64,000 nt of DNA from Halobellus limi (GTDB lineage: Archaea; Halobacteriota; Halobacteria; Halobacteriales; Haloferacaceae): assembly GCF_004799685.1 (NCBI RefSeq), contig NZ_CP031311.1:1240001-1304000 (forward strand), written 5' to 3'. This document shows positions 1 to 9,582 of the stretch, in pieces; within the stretch, counting starts at the first letter, position 1; every line of letters begins with the position of its first letter. The position numbers and the translations under genes are program-made. A model generated the notes under the pieces. It worked only from the letters and a program-made list of their open reading frames with translations, was not told where the DNA came from and searched no databases.

Positions 1-1
1 G

Positions 2-232
2 GCCGTCCTCGCGCACGACTGCTCGTTCCCGGACGACGTCGACGTCTCGAACCACCCGACGCCGTCGCAACTCGGCGAGGCGCTCGCGGGCCACGACATC
101 GGGCGCGTCTACCTGACGCATCTGTACCCCCACACCGAGGGTCGCCACGAGGAGATGCTCGACGCTGTCGGGGCGCGCTACGACGGCGACGTCCGGTTCG
201 CACGCGACGGCCTGCGCGTCGAAATCGAGTGA
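2..232 (+). CDS. MBL-fold metallohydrolase, C-terminal part
   Basis: Only the last 76 residues are in the window; the gene begins before base 1. The frame is open from base 2 and ends at TGA 230-232. The fragment carries a late metallo-beta-lactamase-type signature, YLTHLYPH, in which the His after LT is the usual final metal ligand. It then ends with a short beta-rich tail, DVRFARDGLRVEIE. This resembles the C-terminus of RNase Z-like or hydroxyacylglutathione hydrolase-like haloarchaeal proteins. The substrate cannot be told from the fragment. Confidence 0.7.
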   Translation, partial: AVLAHDCSFPDDVDVSNHPTPSQLGEALAGHDIGRVYLTHLYPHTEGRHEEMLDAVGARYDGDVRFARDGLRVEIE

Positions 233-259
233 GCGCGACGGCGCGACCGGGCGGAACCG

Positions 260-1021
260 CTATTTCGGCTCCTCGGAAGCCAGTTTCGAGTCGTCGAGTT
301 CCGAGACGGCGATCAGCAGCCTGCCGTCGTCGAGCGCCGTCACCATCTTCGACTCGGTGAACGTGCTGCCGTCCGATCGCAGGCCGCGACTGCGGCCGCT
401 CCACTCGCCGCCGCGCCGGACGACCGGCAGGACGTGGGTGCGGATGTGTTCGACCTCCTCTTCGGGATGCAGTTCCGTCCAGTGTTTGCCCTCGACGTCC
501 TCGGACTCGTAGCCGTAGAACGACGCGTAGGTGTCGTCGGCCGCCTCGAAGCGCTCGTCGCTGCCGACGACGCCGACGCCGTCGAGTTCGGTCTCGGCCT
601 CGGGGTCGAACCGGCCGCCGCCCTCCACCGCGTGTTCGACCCGCCGGATCAACATCGTGTACTGGTCGGTCCCCATCCCCTTCTGGAGGTAGTCGGTGAG
701 ACCGGCGCGGATGACTTCGGCGGCGACGTCGTTGGTCTCCTCGCCGGAGAAGAGCAGGAGCGGCAGTTCGGGGTGCGTCTCGCGGACGGCTTCGAGGAAC
801 TCGACCCCGTTCATCTCGGGCATGTTGTAGTCGCTGATCACGCAGTCGAACTCGACGTCCCCGGAACGGATTCGATCGAGCGCGTCGGCCGGCGACGTCT
901 CCGTCGTGACCGTACAGTCCACGTCGTTCGAGTCGCGTTCCAGATACGCCTTCACGAGCCCCCCCAGGTTCGGGTCGTCGTCAACGTGGAGGATCGAGAG
1001 CGGGTCGTCGGTCGCGGCCAT
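260..1021 (-). CDS. Response regulator with receiver and PAS domains
   Basis: A 253-residue protein. The N-terminal receiver domain (about residues 8-125) shows the acidic triplet HVDDDP near residue 13 and the phospho-acceptor Asp64 in VISDYNMPEMNG. The later FSG and the Lys in DYLQKG are the conserved switch residues. A PAS-like domain (about 155-245) contains YASFYGYESEDVEGKHW. There is no histidine kinase or DNA-binding domain, so output is probably through protein contacts. I chose ATG at 1021 because the sequence upstream of it in the same frame (to 1411) is arginine/histidine-rich and antisense to the next gene. No partner kinase is visible nearby. Confidence 0.85.
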   Translation of the reverse strand: MAATDDPLSILHVDDDPNLGGLVKAYLERDSNDVDCTVTTETSPADALDRIRSGDVEFDCVISDYNMPEMNGVEFLEAVRETHPELPLLLFSGEETNDVAAEVIRAGLTDYLQKGMGTDQYTMLIRRVEHAVEGGGRFDPEAETELDGVGVVGSDERFEAADDTYASFYGYESEDVEGKHWTELHPEEEVEHIRTHVLPVVRRGGEWSGRSRGLRSDGSTFTESKMVTALDDGRLLIAVSELDDSKLASEEPK

Positions 1022-1186
1022 AGCGGCGGTACGACCCCGGCGGGAAAGTGTATTTCGCCCAATTATCCGCGCTGATTCCGACGGGGGCGGGTGCCGGCCT
1101 CCCGCGGGGGACGAACGCCAGCCGTCCGCGGGATCGACGCCGCCCGCGCGGCAACTGTTTACTCGCTCCGCATAGAAAGAACCGGT

Positions 1187-1537
1187 ATGGAAGACGTCAT
1201 CTCCGGACTCGAAGGCGAACTCCGGTCGAACGGGGTCAACGTCGAATCGATCGATCCGAGCGGCGAAACCGTCGATTTGGTCTACCTGACCGCCTTCCCG
1301 GACGTGCACGTGAACCACCAGGAGATGGGGCGCGCCCTCCGGACGTTCATCGACGCCGCAGAGCACGACGAGTGGGAGCCCAAGCGGGTCGAGGCGACGG
1401 TACTCCGGCACGAGGACGACGTCCAGGGGACCTGGTACGCCGAACCCGAGTGGTTCCGCCAGTACCTCGAGTACGACATCAGCGGGGAGGAGTTCTCCGC
1501 GCGCGTGATCGAGACGCTCTCGGAGGACGGACAGTGA
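1187..1537 (+). CDS. Conserved haloarchaeal hypothetical protein
   Basis: A 116-residue acidic soluble protein with no signal peptide or membrane segment. I do not recognise a named domain. It is a compact alpha/beta sequence with many charged residues and a tryptophan/tyrosine-rich middle (GTWYAEPEWFRQYLEYD). A TATA-like stretch around 1157-1163 lies about 27 bases upstream of ATG 1187, which fits a leaderless transcript. Its TGA overlaps the GTG start of the following hydrolase by four bases, so the two are probably translationally coupled and may share a function. Confidence 0.75.
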   Translation: MEDVISGLEGELRSNGVNVESIDPSGETVDLVYLTAFPDVHVNHQEMGRALRTFIDAAEHDEWEPKRVEATVLRHEDDVQGTWYAEPEWFRQYLEYDISGEEFSARVIETLSEDGQ

Positions 1538-2538
1538 CGGTCCGCCGTCCCGAGTCCGGGGAGGACGACGCCGGCGACGACGCGCGGTCGGAGAGCGGCG
1601 ATGACGCGCGACGAGACGACGCTCGCCGCCGTCGGCCCTCCCGCTACGACTTTTCTACAGTGCGGATGACGTTCCGCAGCGGCGACGAGCGCTGTGTGGG
1701 TCGGCTCTATCGACCGGACCGGCCCTCGGACCCGGCGCTGGTCGTCCTCGCCGGCGGCCCGATAGGTGCCTCGGGCGTCGGCCTCGACCGCTACGCCGAG
1801 CGCCTCGCGGCGGCCGGGTACGCGGTCTTCCACTTCGACGTGCGACACACGGGCGACAGCGACGGCGACCCGCGGAACCTGCTCTCGCCGCCGCGGCAGC
1901 GCGCCGACTGGGAGGCGGCGCTCTCGGGGCTGCGGGGCCGAAGCGACGTCGCCACCGACCGGGTCGTCCTCTGGGGCGTCGACCTCGCCGGCGGCACCGT
2001 CCTCGACGTCGCCGCCGACGACCCGCGGGTCCGGGCGGTCGTCTCCCAGACCCCGATCCTCTCCGGGCGGGCGTTCCTCCGCGACCGCGGCCTCGGGTTC
2101 CTCGCCCGCGGCGTGCTCTCGGGCGTCCGCGACGTGTTGCAGTCGCGGCTCCTCGGACCCCACTCGATTCCGGTCGCCGCCGACGGCAGCGACGGGAGCC
2201 GTGGGCTCTCGCTCGTCTCCACGCCGAGCGCCCGACGCGGCTATCGCGACGTCGCCGGCGACGAGTGGGACGGGCGACTCCCCGCGCGGTCGCTGCTCGC
2301 GCTTGCGCGGCACGTCGGCGACGCGGACCGGGAGCGGCTCGCCTGCCCCGTCCTGTTCGTCGGCGGCACCCGCGACGACGTGGTCCCGATCGAATCGATC
2401 GAGGAGGTGAGCGAGGAGATCGCCGACGCGACGCTGGTCCGACTCCCGTCGGGGCACTTCGACTGCTACGACGGCACCGGCTTCGAACAGGCGATCGGAC
2501 ACGGCCTGGCCTTCCTCGACGCCGCGGTCGGGGAGTGA
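1534..2538 (+). CDS. Alpha/beta hydrolase with Asp at nucleophile position
   Basis: 334 residues from a GTG that overlaps the previous stop codon (GTGA). The first ~45 residues are a charged Asp/Arg tail; an alternative ATG at 1668 would remove it. The core is an alpha/beta-hydrolase fold with the oxyanion segment VVLAGGP. At the nucleophile elbow, where related enzymes have WGxSxGG, this protein reads WGVDLAGG. The acid Asp in GGTRDDVVP and the His in SGHFDCY complete a putative triad. Replacement of the usual Ser by Asp is seen in haloalkane dehalogenases and epoxide hydrolases, but also in non-catalytic relatives. Substrate unknown. Confidence 0.8.
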   Translation: MTVRRPESGEDDAGDDARSESGDDARRDDARRRRPSRYDFSTVRMTFRSGDERCVGRLYRPDRPSDPALVVLAGGPIGASGVGLDRYAERLAAAGYAVFHFDVRHTGDSDGDPRNLLSPPRQRADWEAALSGLRGRSDVATDRVVLWGVDLAGGTVLDVAADDPRVRAVVSQTPILSGRAFLRDRGLGFLARGVLSGVRDVLQSRLLGPHSIPVAADGSDGSRGLSLVSTPSARRGYRDVAGDEWDGRLPARSLLALARHVGDADRERLACPVLFVGGTRDDVVPIESIEEVSEEIADATLVRLPSGHFDCYDGTGFEQAIGHGLAFLDAAVGE

Positions 2539-2644
2539 GAGAGCGATCGAGCCGGCCTCACGGACCCGCCCGAGCGGTCGCCGCCGCCTCGCCGGGCGCG
2601 CCTCCGGCGCAACCGTCTTTTAGCTCCCGGGCGCACTTCCGGCG

Positions 2645-3937
2645 ATGAACGCCACGCGCACCGTCGAACTCGACGGGCACATCATCGACTCGGGGGCGAT
2701 GCAGCGCGCCTTCGGCATCGTGATGGACCTCGGCGGCACCTTCGAGATCGAGACGTTCGACGTCGGTCGACGCAAGGAAGAGACCTCCTACTGCCGGATG
2801 GAGGTCGGCGCCGACGACGAGGAGACGCTCCGGGAGATCCTCCACGAACTCCACCAGAACGGCGCGAACCTGGCGGATCCGGTCGACGCCCGGGTCGAAC
2901 CCGCCCCGGCAGACCAGGTCGTCCCGGCGGGTTTCTACTCGACGACGAACCACCCGACCGAGATCAGATACGACGGGGAGTGGATCCCCGTCGAGCACGT
3001 CGAGATGGACTGCGCCATCGTCGTCGAGCAAAGCTCGACGAGCAACCAGAACTCTCCGAGTTCTGGTGACGTCGTCGAGGAGGACGGAGACGGGGAACCG
3101 GTCCGCGCGCGGACGAAGGTTCTCAACGCCATCCGGGAGGGCGACCTCGTCGTCACCGACGAGGTCGGGATCCGCGTCAAACCGCCCGACCGCCCGCGCG
3201 ACGCCTCCGGCCCGTTCGGGTTCATGCAGGGCGGCGTCTCCGCGGAGCGGCCCTCCGAGTCGCTCATCGAGGAGGTCGCAGAGGCGCTGGTCGAGACCAA
3301 AGAGCGAGGGGAGTCGGTCCTCGTCGTCGCCGGCCCGGCCGTCATCCACGCGGGCGGCGGCGACGACCTCGCGCGGCTGGTCCGGGAGGGCTACGTCGAC
3401 ATACTCTCGGCGGGCAACGGCTTCGCGACCCACGACATCGAGCGCGGCCTCTACGGCACCTCGCTGGGGATGGACATGGAGACGATGGAACACCCGCGAA
3501 AGGGTCACAAACACCACATCTACACGATCAGCGAGGTCATCCGCGCCGGCGGCATCGAACCCGCCGTCGAGGACGGGCTCATCGCGGAGGGCGTGATGTA
3601 CGAGTGCGTCGAGAACGACGTCCCCTACGTGCTCGCGGGGTCGATCCGCGACGACGGGCCGCTGCCGGACACGATCACCGACGCCGTCGAGGCCCAGGAG
3701 GCGATCCGCGAGCAGGCCAGGGAGGCCGACCTCGTCCTGATGCTGTCGACGCTTCTGCACTCGGTCGCCGTCGGCAACTGCCTGCCCTCGACGACGAAGG
3801 TCGTCTGCGTCGACATCAACCCGGCGACGGTGACGCAGCTGCTCGATCGGGGGAGCTCACAGGCGATCGGGATGGTGACGGACGTCGGCACGTTCGTCCC
3901 GTTGCTCGCCGACGCGGTGGTCGAGACGGGCGAGTAG
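2645..3937 (+). CDS. Archaeal-type ornithine cyclodeaminase (LOR/SDH-related)
   Basis: 430 residues from ATG 2645. The N-terminal part, with FDVGRRKEETSYCRMEVGADD and GFYSTTNHPTEIRY, is typical of the archaeal ornithine cyclodeaminase/TIGR00300 family. That family is related to the LOR/SDH domain and to the C-terminal half of cyanobacterial AgrE, not to bacterial Ocd. The C-terminal half is a Rossmann-like NAD-binding region with VLVVAGPAVIHAGGG, GNGFATHDIE and VVCVDINPATVTQL. The expected reaction is conversion of ornithine to proline and ammonia with NAD. The protein lies alone between a hydrolase and a convergent UspA gene, so context adds nothing. Confidence 0.85.
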   Translation: MNATRTVELDGHIIDSGAMQRAFGIVMDLGGTFEIETFDVGRRKEETSYCRMEVGADDEETLREILHELHQNGANLADPVDARVEPAPADQVVPAGFYSTTNHPTEIRYDGEWIPVEHVEMDCAIVVEQSSTSNQNSPSSGDVVEEDGDGEPVRARTKVLNAIREGDLVVTDEVGIRVKPPDRPRDASGPFGFMQGGVSAERPSESLIEEVAEALVETKERGESVLVVAGPAVIHAGGGDDLARLVREGYVDILSAGNGFATHDIERGLYGTSLGMDMETMEHPRKGHKHHIYTISEVIRAGGIEPAVEDGLIAEGVMYECVENDVPYVLAGSIRDDGPLPDTITDAVEAQEAIREQAREADLVLMLSTLLHSVAVGNCLPSTTKVVCVDINPATVTQLLDRGSSQAIGMVTDVGTFVPLLADAVVETGE

Positions 3938-3986
3938 GAGGCGGGGAGCGGCCCAGTAGAGGCGGGAAGCGGCTCAGTAGCGCGAG
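3933..3986. repeat. Short tandem duplication spanning a stop codon
   Basis: Two imperfect copies of a 21-22-base unit that begins AGTAG (3933-3954 and 3955-3975), followed by a partial third AGTAG. The TAG stop of the upstream gene (3935-3937) lies in the first copy, and each later copy repeats a TAG. One of six similar arrays at gene ends in this window. Confidence 0.8.
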
Positions 3987-4022
3987 TCGGAGGCGAGTGT
4001 GCCCTCCGTTCTCGACGGCCGG

Positions 4023-4430
4023 TCACTCGTCGAGTTCGACGAGCGGAACGACCGCGATCGGCCGGTTCGAGTGAAGGAGGATCCGCTGTGCGGTGCTACC
4101 GAAGACCACCTTCGCGGTCGGGTTCCGCTTGCGGATCCCCATCACGATCTCGTCGGCGTCGACGTCCTCGGCCTGTTCGAGGACGTCCTCGTAGGGGGCG
4201 TTGTCGCGGACGAACTGGTGGGTCTCGACGGTGGCGAACCCGCCGAGACGGGAGGAGACGACCGTCAGCGCCTCTTCGCCGTCTCGGATGTCCTGGCTGT
4301 CCGTCTCGTCGCCGCCGCGGTGTGAGTTGACCGCGTGGATCTCGTCGCTCGTCGAGACGCGATCGACCAGGTAGTCACAGAGCCGCGCGCTCGTGTCGAC
4401 GTGGTTCGTCGCGAGTACGTACGTCGTCAT
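4023..4430 (-). CDS. Universal stress protein, UspA family
   Basis: 135 residues. The single Usp domain runs the whole length. The C-terminal nucleotide-binding motif is visible as MGIRKRNP, nine residues, then GST, followed by ILLHSNRPIAVVP, which is the usual ATP-binding form. I placed the start at ATG 4430 (MTTYVLATN) because the upstream in-frame residues have no family similarity. It is convergent with the ornithine cyclodeaminase gene and divergent from the P-type ATPase gene, with a 104-base shared intergenic region. Confidence 0.85.
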   Translation of the reverse strand: MTTYVLATNHVDTSARLCDYLVDRVSTSDEIHAVNSHRGGDETDSQDIRDGEEALTVVSSRLGGFATVETHQFVRDNAPYEDVLEQAEDVDADEIVMGIRKRNPTAKVVFGSTAQRILLHSNRPIAVVPLVELDE

Positions 4431-4496
4431 ACTACGACGGCCGTGTGGTACAACCAAAAAGCCACCTCACGCCGGCGGAAATCGCGTCGCGGGCGA

Positions 4497-4506
4497 TGAT
4501 ATATAC
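4497..4506 (+). promoter_or_regulatory. TATA-type promoter of the P-type ATPase gene
   Basis: The AT-rich stretch GATATATACG stands out in GC-rich DNA and lies about 30-35 bases upstream of ATG 4535, the normal place for an archaeal TATA box serving a leaderless or very short-leader mRNA. Confidence 0.55.
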
Positions 4507-4534
4507 GCCGCTGTTGTGAACGTGTTGACAACCG

Positions 4535-7189
4535 ATGGACTGGCACAGTCGATCCGCCGAAGCGGTCTGTGACGCGGTCGAGACGACGCCCGCGGGATTG
4601 ACGGCTCAGGAGGCCGCCGAGCGGCTTGCCACGGTGGGACCGAACGAGATCACGGGCGACCACGGCCGCGGCCCCCTGAAGATCTTCCTCGCGCAGTTTT
4701 CGAGCGCGCTCATCTGGGTGCTGATCGTCGCCGCCGTCCTCTCGGCCGCCATCGGACACCTCGTGGACGCCGTCCTCATCGCGGTCATCCTGCTCGCGAA
4801 CGGGCTCTTCGGCTTCGTCCAGGAGTACCGCGCCGAGCGGAGCCTCGACTCGCTCCGGGCGATGGCGGCCCCCGAGGTCCGGGTTCGACGCGACGGGGAG
4901 GAGACGACGATCGCCGCGACCGACCTCGTCCCGGGCGACGTGGTGCTCCTGACGGGGGGCGACGTCGTCCCCGCCGACGCGCGCCTGCTGGAGGCGGGGA
5001 ACCTCGAAGTCGACGAGGCGGCGCTGACCGGCGAGAGCGTCCCCGTCCCGAAGGAGACCGAGCCGATCGACGTGGAGACGCCCCTCGCCGAGCGGTCGAA
5101 CATGGTGTACAAGGGGACGAACGTCACGCGCGGACACGCGGAGGCCGTCGTCGTCGAGACCGGAATGGACACCGAGATGGGCGAGATCGCGACGGCGCTC
5201 GTCGGGGCCGACGATCCGCAGACGCCGCTGCAGCGGGATCTGGACCGACTCGCGCGCCGGCTCGGGATCGGCGTCGTCGCGCTCTCGGCGGTGATCGTTC
5301 CCCTGCTGATCGTCGAGGGGCGCGGCGTCGTCCAGGCGGGGCTGACGGCCGTCTCGCTGGCCGTCGCGGCCGTTCCCGAGGGGCTCCCGGCCGTGGTGAC
5401 GCTGACGCTCGCGCTGGGCGTCCGGCGGATGGCCGACGAGAACGCCCTCGTGCGGACGCTGCCGGCGGTCGAGGCGCTCGGCTCAGTCGACGTGGTCTGC
5501 ACGGACAAGACGGGGACCCTGACGGAGGGCGAGATGCGCGTTCGATCAGTGTGGGTCTACGACGAGACGTTCGACGTCGGGAGCGGCGGGAGCGGCGGGA
5601 AGGGCGGGAGCGACCTCGGAACTGCTGAGTCCGACGGTGACGAGGACATCGACGTCGCGAACGGCGGAAGCGGGGCGAGCAACGAGCGGCTCGACCTGCT
5701 GTTCGAGATCGGGGCCGTCTGCAACGACGCGACCGTCGAGGAGGGCGACCCGACCGAGCGCGCCCTCGTCGCGGCCGCGGCCGAGCGGGGCGTCGACGTC
5801 GAAGCGCTCCGCGAGGAGCGCCCCCGCCGCGACGAGGTCCCGTTCTCCGCGGAGCGCAAGCGGATGGCGACGATCCACGACGACGCGGTCTACGTCAAGG
5901 GGGCGCCGACGGTGGTGCTCGAACGGTCGACCCGGGTGCTCGGCCCCGACGGGACCACCGACCTCGACGAGAGCGCGCGAGAGCGGATCGCCGCGCGGGT
6001 CGAGTCGCTGGCCGGGGACGCCCTTCGCGTCCTGGGATTCGCGTACAAAGAGCGGACGGACGAGGGCGGTCCCGAGGAGAACCTCGTGTTCGTCGGCCTC
6101 CAGGGGATGCTCGACCCGCCGCGGGAGGAGGTGCGGTCGGCGATCGCCGACACCCACCGGGCGGGGATCGAGGTGAAGATGATCACCGGCGACAACGCGC
6201 TCACGGCGAGCGCCGTCGCCGAGGACATCGGCATCGACTCGGACGTGCTGACCGGGGGCGAGGTCGAAGCGCTCGACGAGGGGACGCTCCGCGAACGCGT
6301 CGACGAGGTCGACGTGTTCGCCCGCGCGGAGCCGACCCACAAGGTCCGGATCCTCAAGGCGCTGCAGGCGAACGGCCACGCGGTCGCGATGACCGGCGAC
6401 GGCGTCAACGACGCGCCGGCGCTGAAGAACGCCGATGTCGGCATCGCGATGGGGATCCGCGGCACCGACGTGGCGAAGCAGGCCAGCGACATCGTGCTGC
6501 TCGACGACAACTACGCGACGATCCGCAACGCGATCCGCCGCGGGCGGACGATCTTCGACAACCTCTGGAAGTTCGTCGCGTACCTGCTGAGCGCCAACGC
6601 CGCGGAGGTCGCAGTGGTCTTTCTCGCGTCGCTGTTCGGCTACCTCGTCCTCCCGGCGGTCCAGCTCCTGTGGATCAACCTCCTGACCGACGGGTTGCCG
6701 GCGCTGGCGGTGGGTGCCGATCCCGGCGGCGACGTGATGGACCGGACGCCGCGGGAGCGGTCCGCGGGGATCATCGACACCGAGATGCTCGGGTTCATCG
6801 GCGGTGCGGGCCTGACCGCGACCGCCCTGTTCCTCGGGCTGCTGTGGTACACGCTCGACGGCGCGGCCTCGGTCACGCCCTACGCGATGACGATGGTGTT
6901 CACCGGGTTCGTCGTCTTCGAGTTCGTCAAGCTGTACGTCGTCCGGTGGACGCGGGGCACGCCGGTCCTGACGAACCCGTGGCTGGCCGCGGCCGTCGGC
7001 GGTTCCCTGCTGCTTCAGCTCGCGGTCCTCTACACGCCGCTGAACCGGTACTTCGGGACGGTCCCGCTCGGGGTCGGCGACTGGCTGATCCTGGGAACCG
7101 TGTTCCTGGTCGGCGCGCCGGTGCTGGTGCTCGTCGGCTGGCTCCTCAAACGGCGTCGGTCGCGGGAATCGGCGGCTCCGAGCGCCTGA
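4535..7189 (+). CDS. P-type cation ATPase, calcium/PMR1-like (P2 class)
   Basis: 884 residues. The order is N-terminal cation ATPase domain, two membrane hairpins with the actuator loop (LTGES near residue 165), PEGLP in helix 4 (about 281), phosphorylation Asp in [10 protein letters not shown] (about 324), nucleotide domain with KGAPT, hinge TGDGVNDAP (about 620) and six C-terminal membrane segments. [13 protein letters not shown]-type residues in helix 6 (NLLTDGLPA) together with PEGLP match Ca2+/Mn2+ or Na+-type P2 pumps rather than heavy-metal pumps, and there is no N-terminal CxxC domain. A Gly/Ser-rich acidic loop (about residues 345-385) is inserted after the phosphorylation site. Expected role is cation export from the cytoplasm. 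Ion specificity is inference. Confidence 0.88.
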   Translation: MDWHSRSAEAVCDAVETTPAGLTAQEAAERLATVGPNEITGDHGRGPLKIFLAQFSSALIWVLIVAAVLSAAIGHLVDAVLIAVILLANGLFGFVQEYRAERSLDSLRAMAAPEVRVRRDGEETTIAATDLVPGDVVLLTGGDVVPADARLLEAGNLEVDEAALTGESVPVPKETEPIDVETPLAERSNMVYKGTNVTRGHAEAVVVETGMDTEMGEIATALVGADDPQTPLQRDLDRLARRLGIGVVALSAVIVPLLIVEGRGVVQAGLTAVSLAVAAVPEGLPAVVTLTLALGVRRMADENALVRTLPAVEALGSVDVVCTDKTGTLTEGEMRVRSVWVYDETFDVGSGGSGGKGGSDLGTAESDGDEDIDVANGGSGASNERLDLLFEIGAVCNDATVEEGDPTERALVAAAAERGVDVEALREERPRRDEVPFSAERKRMATIHDDAVYVKGAPTVVLERSTRVLGPDGTTDLDESARERIAARVESLAGDALRVLGFAYKERTDEGGPEENLVFVGLQGMLDPPREEVRSAIADTHRAGIEVKMITGDNALTASAVAEDIGIDSDVLTGGEVEALDEGTLRERVDEVDVFARAEPTHKVRILKALQANGHAVAMTGDGVNDAPALKNADVGIAMGIRGTDVAKQASDIVLLDDNYATIRNAIRRGRTIFDNLWKFVAYLLSANAAEVAVVFLASLFGYLVLPAVQLLWINLLTDGLPALAVGADPGGDVMDRTPRERSAGIIDTEMLGFIGGAGLTATALFLGLLWYTLDGAASVTPYAMTMVFTGFVVFEFVKLYVVRWTRGTPVLTNPWLAAAVGGSLLLQLAVLYTPLNRYFGTVPLGVGDWLILGTVFLVGAPVLVLVGWLLKRRRSRESAAPSA

Positions 7190-7260
7190 TCGACGCGAGC
7201 AACTTCGGGCGCCTGATCGACGCGGACGACTCCGGAGGCCCGAGCGACGCGGGCGACTCC
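7182..7260. repeat. 27-base tandem repeat at the ATPase stop codon
   Basis: Three tandem units (7182-7208, 7209-7235, diverged 7236-7260). The first two differ at few positions and both start GCGCCTGATCGACGCG. The TGA stop of the P-type ATPase (7187-7189) lies inside unit 1. The unit length is a multiple of three, so another frame reads a nine-residue repeat starting RLIDA. Confidence 0.85.
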
Positions 7261-7273
7261 CCCCGCCGCTCGG

Positions 7274-7864
7274 TCACCCCGGTAAGAACAGGTTGATCAC
7301 GGCGACGACGAGTCCCGCCAGCGCCATCCGGAGCGCCGAGACGTACCACCGCTGCCCCGCGATCGTGCTCATATACGCGCCGAACACCGCGAGGACGCCG
7401 ATACCGAGCGCGACGCCGATCACGCCCGCCTCGGCCATCGACACCACCGCGCCCTCGAACAGGAACGGGACGAGCGGGATCAACACGCCGATGAGCGGTC
7501 CGGCCCCGCTGGCGGCCGCGTGCACGATCCGCGCGCCCCGTCGCTCGCGGTGGACGCGCGTGTCGTCGAGGTCGGTGAGCATCGCGCGCTCGATGCGGAG
7601 AATCGCCGCGCGCGTCTCGGCGCGCTCGATCTCCCAGACGCTCCAGACGGCCGAGGTGCCCAGCCCCACGGCGGCCCCGAGTCCGATCTTGACGACGGTC
7701 AGTCCGTCCGGGATCCCCGACAGCACCGCGCCGACGATGACCCCGATGCTCGTCAGGGTCCCGTCGAACCCGTTCGAGACGAAGTACCGGCGGGAGATGG
7801 CGCGGACGTCCTCGCGTTCGAGGAGGTCTCGGAGCACCGCGAGCCGTGACGGCACGGCGATCAC
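7274..7864 (-). CDS. VIT1/CCC1-type membrane transporter
   Basis: 196 residues from a GTG that overlaps the stop of the DUF211 gene (GTGA, 7864-7861). The N-terminus, RRYFVSNGFDGTLTSIGVIVGAVLSG, is the conserved first helix of the VIT1/CCC1 family of iron/manganese transporters. About five membrane helices follow, with a short charged loop near residues 80-110 (RIERAMLTDLDD). Known family members move Fe2+ or Mn2+ out of the cytoplasm. Pairing with DUF211 and with a nearby cation ATPase points to metal handling, but the ion is not shown by the sequence. Confidence 0.82.
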   Translation of the reverse strand: MIAVPSRLAVLRDLLEREDVRAISRRYFVSNGFDGTLTSIGVIVGAVLSGIPDGLTVVKIGLGAAVGLGTSAVWSVWEIERAETRAAILRIERAMLTDLDDTRVHRERRGARIVHAAASGAGPLIGVLIPLVPFLFEGAVVSMAEAGVIGVALGIGVLAVFGAYMSTIAGQRWYVSALRMALAGLVVAVINLFLPG

Positions 7865-8151
7865 CCGTCCTGCAGCGTCCGTCGCTCCTCGACGACGTGC
7901 TCGCCGTACGCGACCTGGTCGATGGAGTGGATCGTTCCGCCGAGACCGTCGACGGCGGCCTCGATGGCGTCGTAGTCCAGTCCGGCCCCCTCGGCCGTGA
8001 TCTTGACGTTCTGGACCTCCTGGTCGAGTTCGATCAGCGACGCCGTGACGCCGTCGACGCTCTCGACCTCGGCGACGCGTTCGGTGAACGCCAGCATCGA
8101 CGGCTCGTGCGGCTTCAGCACGTCCAGCGTCACGCGTCGGAGCGTTGTCAT
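7861..8151 (-). CDS. DUF211 family protein
   Basis: 96 residues, a ferredoxin-like alpha/beta fold family known from archaea. The opening MTTLRRVTLDVLKPHEPSM, the middle DQEVQNVKITAEGAGLDYD and the closing GGTIHSIDQVAYGE are typical. The family has no proven biochemical function. It is the first gene of a two-gene unit with the VIT1/CCC1 transporter, whose GTG start overlaps its TGA; this pairing suggests a soluble accessory or sensor for the transporter. Confidence 0.82.
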   Translation of the reverse strand: MTTLRRVTLDVLKPHEPSMLAFTERVAEVESVDGVTASLIELDQEVQNVKITAEGAGLDYDAIEAAVDGLGGTIHSIDQVAYGEHVVEERRTLQDG

Positions 8152-8265
8152 TACGTGAGCTATCGCCGCGCGGTTTCTTAATACCGCCGGCCGGGCCGAC
8201 CTCGACGTTCGCTCGCCTCCCCGCCGGGTCACACACTCAAGTCACTGCTCGCCGAACGGGGGCGT

Positions 8266-9582
8266 ATGGACCCGAAGCGGTTCCTCTTCGTCTCGGCCGA
8301 CGCCGCGTTGATCACCGATCTCGCGTGGCAGATCCACCGGGAGGGCCACGAGGTTCGATACTACGTCGAGGCCGAGAGCGACGGCGAGATCGGCGACGGG
8401 TTCGTCCCGAAGACCGACGACTGGCGGGGCGACGTCGACTGGGCGGACGTGATCGTCTTCGACGACGTCTGGGTCGGCGACGACGTCGGGACCGGTGCGC
8501 TCGCGCGGGAGCTCCGCGAGCGGGGGAAGGCGGTCGTCGGCGGGACGCCGAACACCGATCGACTGGAGGAGGACCGCGGCTACGCGATGGAGGTCCTCGA
8601 AGCGCACGGCGTCCCCACCGTCGAGCACCACGTCTTCGAGGACTTCGACGCGGGCATCCAGCACGTTCGAGAGCACCCCGCGCCGTACGTGATCAAGCCG
8701 CTCGGCGAGGTCCAGAACGTCAAGCGACTCCTGTACGTCGGCAACGAGGACGACGGCAGCGACGTGATCGACGTCCTCCGTGCCTACAAGAAGGCGTGGG
8801 GACACCGGATGAAGGGGTTCCAACTGCAGCGGAAGGTCGAGGGCGTGGAGGTCGCCGTCTGCGGGTTCTTCGACGGTTCGCGGTTCGTCGATCGGGTGAA
8901 CTTCAACTTCGAGCACAAGAAGCTCTTCCCCGGAAACATCGGCCCGTCGACCGGTGAGATGGGCACGTCGATGTTCTGGGCGGGGCAGAACAGACTGTTC
9001 GAGGAGACTCTCGGCAAGCTCGAAGGCTGGCTCGCCGATGAGGGGTACGTCGGGAGCATCGATCTGAACTGCATCGTCAACGCGAACGGGATCCACCCGC
9101 TGGAGTTCACGCCGCGGTTCGGCTATCCGACGATCGCGCTGCAGGAGGAGTCGATCGAGTCTTCGACCGGGGAGTTCTTCTACGACCTCGCACGCGGGAA
9201 CGACCCCGAACTGGAGGTCCACCGGGGCTATCAGGTCGGCGTCCGGATCGTCCTCCCACCCTTTCCGTTCGACGACGCGAAGACCTACGACGAGAACTCC
9301 CGGAACGCCGCCGTCGTCTTCGAGACCGACAGTCGAGAGGGTATCCACATCGAAGACGCGAAACTGGTCGACGGACAGTGGCGCGTCGCCGGCGAGAGCG
9401 GGATGCCCCTCGTCGTGACCGGCAAAGGCGACACGATGCAAGCCGCGCGTGAGCAGGCCTACGACAGGATCGACGACGTCGTGATGCCGAATATGTACTA
9501 CCGCGACGACATCGGCGAGCGGTGGGTCGACGGCGACGGCGACCGGCTCCAGGCGTGGGGATACCTCGGGCCGCAGGCGTAG
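8266..9582 (+). CDS. PurD-like ATP-grasp enzyme
   Basis: 438 residues from ATG 8266. It resembles phosphoribosylamine-glycine ligase: an N-terminal Rossmann-like domain (RFLFVSADAALITDLAWQIHREGHEVRYY), an ATP-grasp core with VIKPLGEVQNVK and HPLEFTPRFGYPT, and a C-terminal subdomain (NAAVVFETDSREG, VVTGKGDTMQAAREQAYDRI). The haloarchaeal branch is divergent from true PurD and often occurs beside a canonical purD elsewhere, so a different acid/amine substrate is possible. It stands alone, with the DUF211/VIT1 pair transcribed away from it. The extreme C-terminus (AWGYLGPQA) is encoded by a tandem repeat that crosses the stop codon. Confidence 0.75.
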   Translation: MDPKRFLFVSADAALITDLAWQIHREGHEVRYYVEAESDGEIGDGFVPKTDDWRGDVDWADVIVFDDVWVGDDVGTGALARELRERGKAVVGGTPNTDRLEEDRGYAMEVLEAHGVPTVEHHVFEDFDAGIQHVREHPAPYVIKPLGEVQNVKRLLYVGNEDDGSDVIDVLRAYKKAWGHRMKGFQLQRKVEGVEVAVCGFFDGSRFVDRVNFNFEHKKLFPGNIGPSTGEMGTSMFWAGQNRLFEETLGKLEGWLADEGYVGSIDLNCIVNANGIHPLEFTPRFGYPTIALQEESIESSTGEFFYDLARGNDPELEVHRGYQVGVRIVLPPFPFDDAKTYDENSRNAAVVFETDSREGIHIEDAKLVDGQWRVAGESGMPLVVTGKGDTMQAAREQAYDRIDDVVMPNMYYRDDIGERWVDGDGDRLQAWGYLGPQA

